Below the pieces are notes generated by a model. That model ran no database searches, had not been told where the DNA came from, and was given only the letters and a program-made list of their open reading frames with translations. Below, piece after piece: positions 60,757-64,000 of a stretch of DNA of 64,000 nucleotides. The first letter of the stretch is position 1. Each line of letters begins with the position of its first letter. The stretch comes from Microbispora sp. H13382 (GTDB lineage: Bacteria; Actinomycetota; Actinomycetes; Streptosporangiales; Streptosporangiaceae). Made by a program: the position numbers and the translations under genes. Location: assembly GCF_014161445.1 (NCBI RefSeq), contig NZ_JABBXA010000008.1, forward strand, positions 124,001 through 188,000, read 5' to 3'.

Positions 60757-62466
60757 TCACAGCAGGTGCCTGCGCGCGACCCGGGCGAGCGTCTCGATGG
60801 CGTACACGACGACGGCGATCGCGATGACGATCGCGGCGGTGGTGTCGTAGCGCAGCGTGGCGATCGACTCCTGCATCAGGTAGCCGACGCCGCCCGCGCC
60901 GGCGATGCCGAGCACGACCGACTCGCGCAACGCCAGGTCGGCCACGAACAGGCCGTTGCCGGTGAACGACGGCACGAACTGCGGCCAGATCCCGGCGGCG
61001 AACGCCTGCCATCGGCGGGCGCCGACCGAGGTCAGCGCCTCGTGCGGCAGCGGATCGAGTTGCTCCAGGGAGTCGGCGAAGAACTTGGCCGCCAGCGCGG
61101 TGGAGGAGATCCACAGCGCCAGGAAACCGGCGAAAGGGCCGAGCCCCAGCGCGGCCACGAACAGCAGGGCGTACACGAGGTCGGGGACGCCCCGGACCAC
61201 CACCAGCAGCACTCGGACCACCGCGGACAGCGGCCGCCAGGGAGTGGTGGTGACGGCGGTGAGCAGGGCCAGCACCAGGCCGCACGCGGCGCCCACCGCG
61301 GCGGCGCCCAGCGCCATCAGCAGACTTTCCAGCACCGCCATGAGCAGGTGGCCGGAGAACGCGGGCGGCCACATGCCGGTGAGTACGCTCCGCAGGTTCG
61401 GCCAGGCGCCGGACAGGCGCGCCGGGTCGGGGTTCAGGGACCACAGCGACACCAGGAAGACCATCCCGGTGGCGACCGCGCCGGCCACCCGCAGCACCCG
61501 GCCGCGGTCCCAGCCGACGTCGTGCGGGGCGCGCCCGGCGGGCAGCGCGGCCGTGCCCGTCGGGTCCCCGGCGGACCGGCCGGCCCTGCTCCGGCGGCGG
61601 ACCGCGCGGCGGCGGATCGTGCCGTGGCGGACCAGGTGGCGGATCGTGCGGCGGCGGACCGCCACCGACAGCAGCTCCAGCAGCAGCACCAGGACGACGA
61701 TCACGCAGATGATTCCCGCCGCGCGGTGGTAGTTGAGGCTGCCCAGCGCGGTCTGCAGCGCCACGCCGATGCCGCCGGCCCCGACGACGCCGAGCACGGC
61801 CGACGCCCGGATGTTGATGTCGAGGCGGTGGAGCACGATGCCGGTCAGCGCCGGGAACACGCGGGGCAGCACGGTGGAGACGGCCACCTGCACCTCGCCG
61901 GCCCCGCACGCGCGGGCCGCCTCGGCGGGGACGGGGTCGGCCTCCTCTACGACGTCGGCCAGCAGCTTGGCGATCATTCCGACCGAGTGCACGGCGACGG
62001 CGAGCGCGCCGGCCGGCGGGCCCAGGCCGAAGATCCGCACGAACAGGATCGCGAAGGCCAGCGTCGGCACGGCCCGGGTCAGCACGACGGCCACCCGGGC
62101 GGCCGGCCGCAGCCAGCGGGGCCCGCGGTGGGTACGCGCGGCGGTGAAGGCCAGCGGCACCGAGGCCAGCGCCGCCAGACCGGTGCCCGCGACCGCGATG
62201 AGCAGCGTCTCGGCGACCATCCCCGCGACGTCGCCGGCGCCGGGCAGGTCCGGTGGCCACATCCGGCGCAGCAGCCGCGCGGTGTCGTCCAATCCGGCGG
62301 CCAGTGAGGCGGGGGACAGGCCGATCCACCAGAACGTCAGCCAGGTGACGGCCACGGCCGCGACGAGCAGCCCCGTCGCGATGAGGGCGCGGGCGCTCCA
62401 CGGCGGCCGCAGCGGGCCCGGGTCCGCCGCGGCCGGGGCCCGCGCGACGGGGGTGGTGTCAACCAT
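60757..62466 (-). CDS. phnE: Fused double PhnE permease of a phosphonate-type ABC transporter
   Basis: 569 aa, two PhnE-like permeases in one chain. Repeat 1 (~30-270): VLTRAVPTLAFAILFVRIFG, SVGMIAKLLADVVEEADPVP, AARACGAGEVQVAVSTVLPR and ASAVLGVVGAGGIGVALQTA. Repeat 2 (~320-565): VRGVPDLVYALLFVAALGLG, KFFADSLEQLDPLPHEALTS, RESVVLGIAGAGGVGYLMQE. The EAA-type coupling loops are present in both. ATG 62466 overlaps the phnC stop by 8 bp. An Arg-rich linker of ~40 residues (VRRRTIRHLVRHGTIRRRAV) joins the halves, on the cytosolic side. Confidence 0.92.
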   Translation of the reverse strand: MVDTTPVARAPAAADPGPLRPPWSARALIATGLLVAAVAVTWLTFWWIGLSPASLAAGLDDTARLLRRMWPPDLPGAGDVAGMVAETLLIAVAGTGLAALASVPLAFTAARTHRGPRWLRPAARVAVVLTRAVPTLAFAILFVRIFGLGPPAGALAVAVHSVGMIAKLLADVVEEADPVPAEAARACGAGEVQVAVSTVLPRVFPALTGIVLHRLDINIRASAVLGVVGAGGIGVALQTALGSLNYHRAAGIICVIVVLVLLLELLSVAVRRRTIRHLVRHGTIRRRAVRRRSRAGRSAGDPTGTAALPAGRAPHDVGWDRGRVLRVAGAVATGMVFLVSLWSLNPDPARLSGAWPNLRSVLTGMWPPAFSGHLLMAVLESLLMALGAAAVGAACGLVLALLTAVTTTPWRPLSAVVRVLLVVVRGVPDLVYALLFVAALGLGPFAGFLALWISSTALAAKFFADSLEQLDPLPHEALTSVGARRWQAFAAGIWPQFVPSFTGNGLFVADLALRESVVLGIAGAGGVGYLMQESIATLRYDTTAAIVIAIAVVVYAIETLARVARRHLL

Positions 62467-63283
62467 CGCGCGCCCCCGCCTGAGCATCGCGCGCCCCAGC
62501 TTGAGCGTCGCGGGTCCCCGCCGTCTCGTAGACCTCGCGCAGCCGCTCGGCGGTGAGGCCGGCCGCCGGCTCGTCCAGCACCAGTCGGCCGCCGCGCAGC
62601 GCCACGACCCGGTCGGCGGTGGCGAGCGCGAGTTGGATCTGGTGCAGGCTGCACACCACGGAGATGCCGTCCTCGACGCTGATCCGTTTGAGGGTCTCGA
62701 GCACCAGCGCGCTCGCCGCCGGGTCCAGCGAGGCGACCGGCTCGTCGGCGAGGATCAGCTCGGGACTCTGCAGCAGGGTCCGGGCCACCGCGACCCGCTG
62801 CTGCTGCCCGCCGGAGAGCGTGTCGCAGCGCTGGAACCGCCGGTCCGCCAGCCCGACCCGGTCCAGGTGCTCCACGGCGCGGATCCGCAGCGCGCGCGGG
62901 TAGCTCATCACGCCGTATCTCGGCAGCCGCAGGGTCGCCAGCGACCCCATCAGCACGTTCTCCAGCGCGGACAGCCGCCCGACGAGCCCGAACTGCTGGA
63001 AGACGAACCCGACCCTGGCGCGCAGGGCGCGCAGCCGGCTCCGGGAGCAGGCGGCCGGGTTCTCGCCGAGGGTGTGCACGGTGCCGCTGTCCGGCAGGTG
63101 CATGCCGTTGACCAGCCGCAGCAGCGTGGACTTGCCGGCCCCGGAGGGGCCGGTCAACGCGACGAACTGGCCCTGCGGGACGTCCAGTGAGACGCCGTCG
63201 AGCACGGTGGTGCCGTGGAAGCCCTTGCCGACATCCGACAGCCGCAGCACGGGGTCGCCGATCGTGGCGGGTTCCTCAGCCAC
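62459..63283 (-). CDS. phnC: Phosphonate-type ABC transporter ATP-binding protein
   Basis: 274 aa ATPase. Walker A GPSGAGKST (~46-54), Q-loop FVFQQFGLVGRLSALENVLM, ABC signature LSGGQQQRVAVARTLLQSPE, Walker B LILADEPVASLD and H-loop VVCSLHQIQLAL. PhnC-like NGMHLPDSGTV and ENVLMGSLATLRLPRYGVMS. GTG at 63283 overlaps the phnD stop by 8 bp. The C-terminus carries a duplicated RDAQAGA unit coded by a short direct repeat. Confidence 0.93.
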   Translation of the reverse strand: MAEEPATIGDPVLRLSDVGKGFHGTTVLDGVSLDVPQGQFVALTGPSGAGKSTLLRLVNGMHLPDSGTVHTLGENPAACSRSRLRALRARVGFVFQQFGLVGRLSALENVLMGSLATLRLPRYGVMSYPRALRIRAVEHLDRVGLADRRFQRCDTLSGGQQQRVAVARTLLQSPELILADEPVASLDPAASALVLETLKRISVEDGISVVCSLHQIQLALATADRVVALRGGRLVLDEPAAGLTAERLREVYETAGTRDAQAGARDAQAGARDG

Positions 63284-64000
63284 CGGACGTGCAGACCTCG
63301 GCCTCGGTGATCTCGCAGATGCGCGTGATCGGCTGGTAGGTGGCGTCGGTGGCCTTGACGAACGTCCAGGCGGTGGAGGTGCCGAGGGTGCAGGCCGCCG
63401 CGCCGGCGTACTGGCCCCAGTTCTTCGGGCCCGTGATCTCGCTGCCCTTGCACAGTCCGGCGGAGGCCGCGCCGGTGGCGGTCAGCCCGGTCACCGTCTT
63501 GGCGATCTTGTCGCGCATGTCCTGCGGAAGCCACGTGCCGACCACGATCGGCGGCCCGGGGATGAGCGGCGAGGTCCACACCTTGGTGACCTGCCCCGGC
63601 TTGAGCTGGCCGCGGGCGGGCAGCAGCTGGTCGATGAACACGTCTCCGACGAAGGCGATGTCGCAGTCGCCGGCCAGCAGCGAGGCGACCGCCGTGTCGT
63701 GCCCGTGGGTGAACACCGTCTTGACGTCCTTGGCGACATCGACGCCGGCCTCCCGCAGCGAGGCGAGGGGCTGCAGGTAACCGGTGGTGGAGCCGGGGTC
63801 GGTGAAGCACACGTCCTTGCCGGCGACGTCCCCGAGCGAGGTGATGCTCTTGTCGTCGCCGCGGGTCACCCCGTAGGCGTAGGCGCCGGGCTCGCCGCCC
63901 GGGGCGGCCAGCGGGACGGCGACGGGCTCGACGTCGGCGCGGCTGCGGGCCAGGTAGTAGCTGAAAGCCCCGTAGACGGCGACGTCCACCCGCTTGGCGA
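63276..64000 (-). CDS. phnD: PhnD-family phosphonate/phosphite-binding protein (5' end outside window)
   Basis: C-terminal ~241 aa visible; the start lies beyond the right edge. KRVDVAVYGAFSYYLARSRA, DVCFTDPGSTTGYLQPLASL, VFTHGHDTAVASLLAGDCDI, AFVGDVFIDQLLPARGQ and IPGPPIVVGTWLPQDMRDKI follow the PhnD/PtxB fold, with Ser-Thr-Thr (PGSTTGY) at the ligand site as in phosphite- and phosphonate-binding members. Two Cys near the end (SAGLCKGS, AACTLG, RICEITEAEVC) may form disulfides. First gene of phnD-phnC-phnE-P450. Whether the ligand is a phosphonate or another anion is open. Confidence 0.88.
   Translation of the reverse strand, partial: AKRVDVAVYGAFSYYLARSRADVEPVAVPLAAPGGEPGAYAYGVTRGDDKSITSLGDVAGKDVCFTDPGSTTGYLQPLASLREAGVDVAKDVKTVFTHGHDTAVASLLAGDCDIAFVGDVFIDQLLPARGQLKPGQVTKVWTSPLIPGPPIVVGTWLPQDMRDKIAKTVTGLTATGAASAGLCKGSEITGPKNWGQYAGAAACTLGTSTAWTFVKATDATYQPITRICEITEAEVCTSGG

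Overview
The window is 64 kb of very GC-rich DNA with third-position G/C bias, frequent GTG (and one TTG) starts, many 4-base ATGA/GTGA gene overlaps, and families typical of filamentous actinomycetes: streptogrisin-type protease, eukaryotic-type Ser/Thr kinase, ClgR/PopR with paired ClpPs, FurA-KatG, a DmdR/IdeR iron box, a TioE-type double MerR, SPW and CsbD proteins, and a gamma/beta-fused urease. By inference it is an actinomycete of the Streptosporangiales/Streptomycetales kind. The exact genus cannot be read from the window. The mix of many regulators, hydrolases, broken genes and IS remnants looks like accessory chromosome rather than a housekeeping core.

Layout. 0-9.5 kb: secreted protease (cut by the left edge), membrane Ser/Thr kinase, Tat-exported metallophosphoesterase, remnant of a histidine kinase, phosphoribosyltransferase-erythromycin esterase fusion, and a TetR/SDR divergent pair with twin operators. 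9.5-17.8 kb: stress block with furA-katG, then a quinol nitric oxide reductase operon (norB - Cys-rich membrane protein - slipin) divergent from a hemerythrin, and a His-rich metal-binding protein. 17.8-24.4 kb: DUF2804, GH6 cellulase, GntR with a broken MFS gene, iron-regulated siderophore-interacting protein, FAH-family enzyme, cupin remnant. 24.5-26.2 kb: clpP-clpP and a convergent ClgR/PopR-type regulator.

26.2-33.5 kb is the most unusual stretch. A decayed and an intact copy of the same PD-(D/E)XK (Rpn-like) gene lie in direct orientation around a two-gene operon (phosphorothioate-sensing HNH nuclease plus an HTH protein of unknown function), kptA, a lipoprotein/MarR operon and a TerD-like SCO0854-family protein. 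It resembles a small defence/repair island. 33.5-35 kb holds ISAs1 remnants on both sides of a glyoxalase-fold gene.

35-46.8 kb: CocE-type hydrolase, FAD monooxygenase/DUF3237 operon divergent from its MarR regulator over an 18-bp palindrome, DoxX protein, a two-gene urease whose alpha subunit carries a one-base frameshift, and a lactonase / zinc dehydrogenase / FAD-FeS D-2-hydroxyacid dehydrogenase operon that looks like a sugar-acid oxidation pathway. 46.9-55.7 kb: TioE regulator with a second erythromycin esterase-like gene, TetR/epimerase pair with twin operators, phosphopantetheinyl transferase, terC behind a probable yybP-ykoY manganese riboswitch, class V aminotransferase, glutathionyl-hydroquinone reductase-like protein, SPW protein. 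55.9-64 kb: CsbD, two coupled secreted alpha/beta hydrolases, and a phnD-phnC-phnE2-P450 operon that runs off the right edge.

The strongest leads for something new are the bracketed nuclease/kptA island, the norB-slipin operon with its transposase-like Cys-rich membrane protein, the P450 co-transcribed with a phosphonate-type transporter, and the terC riboswitch combined with a neighbouring winged-helix regulator that has repeated candidate operators.
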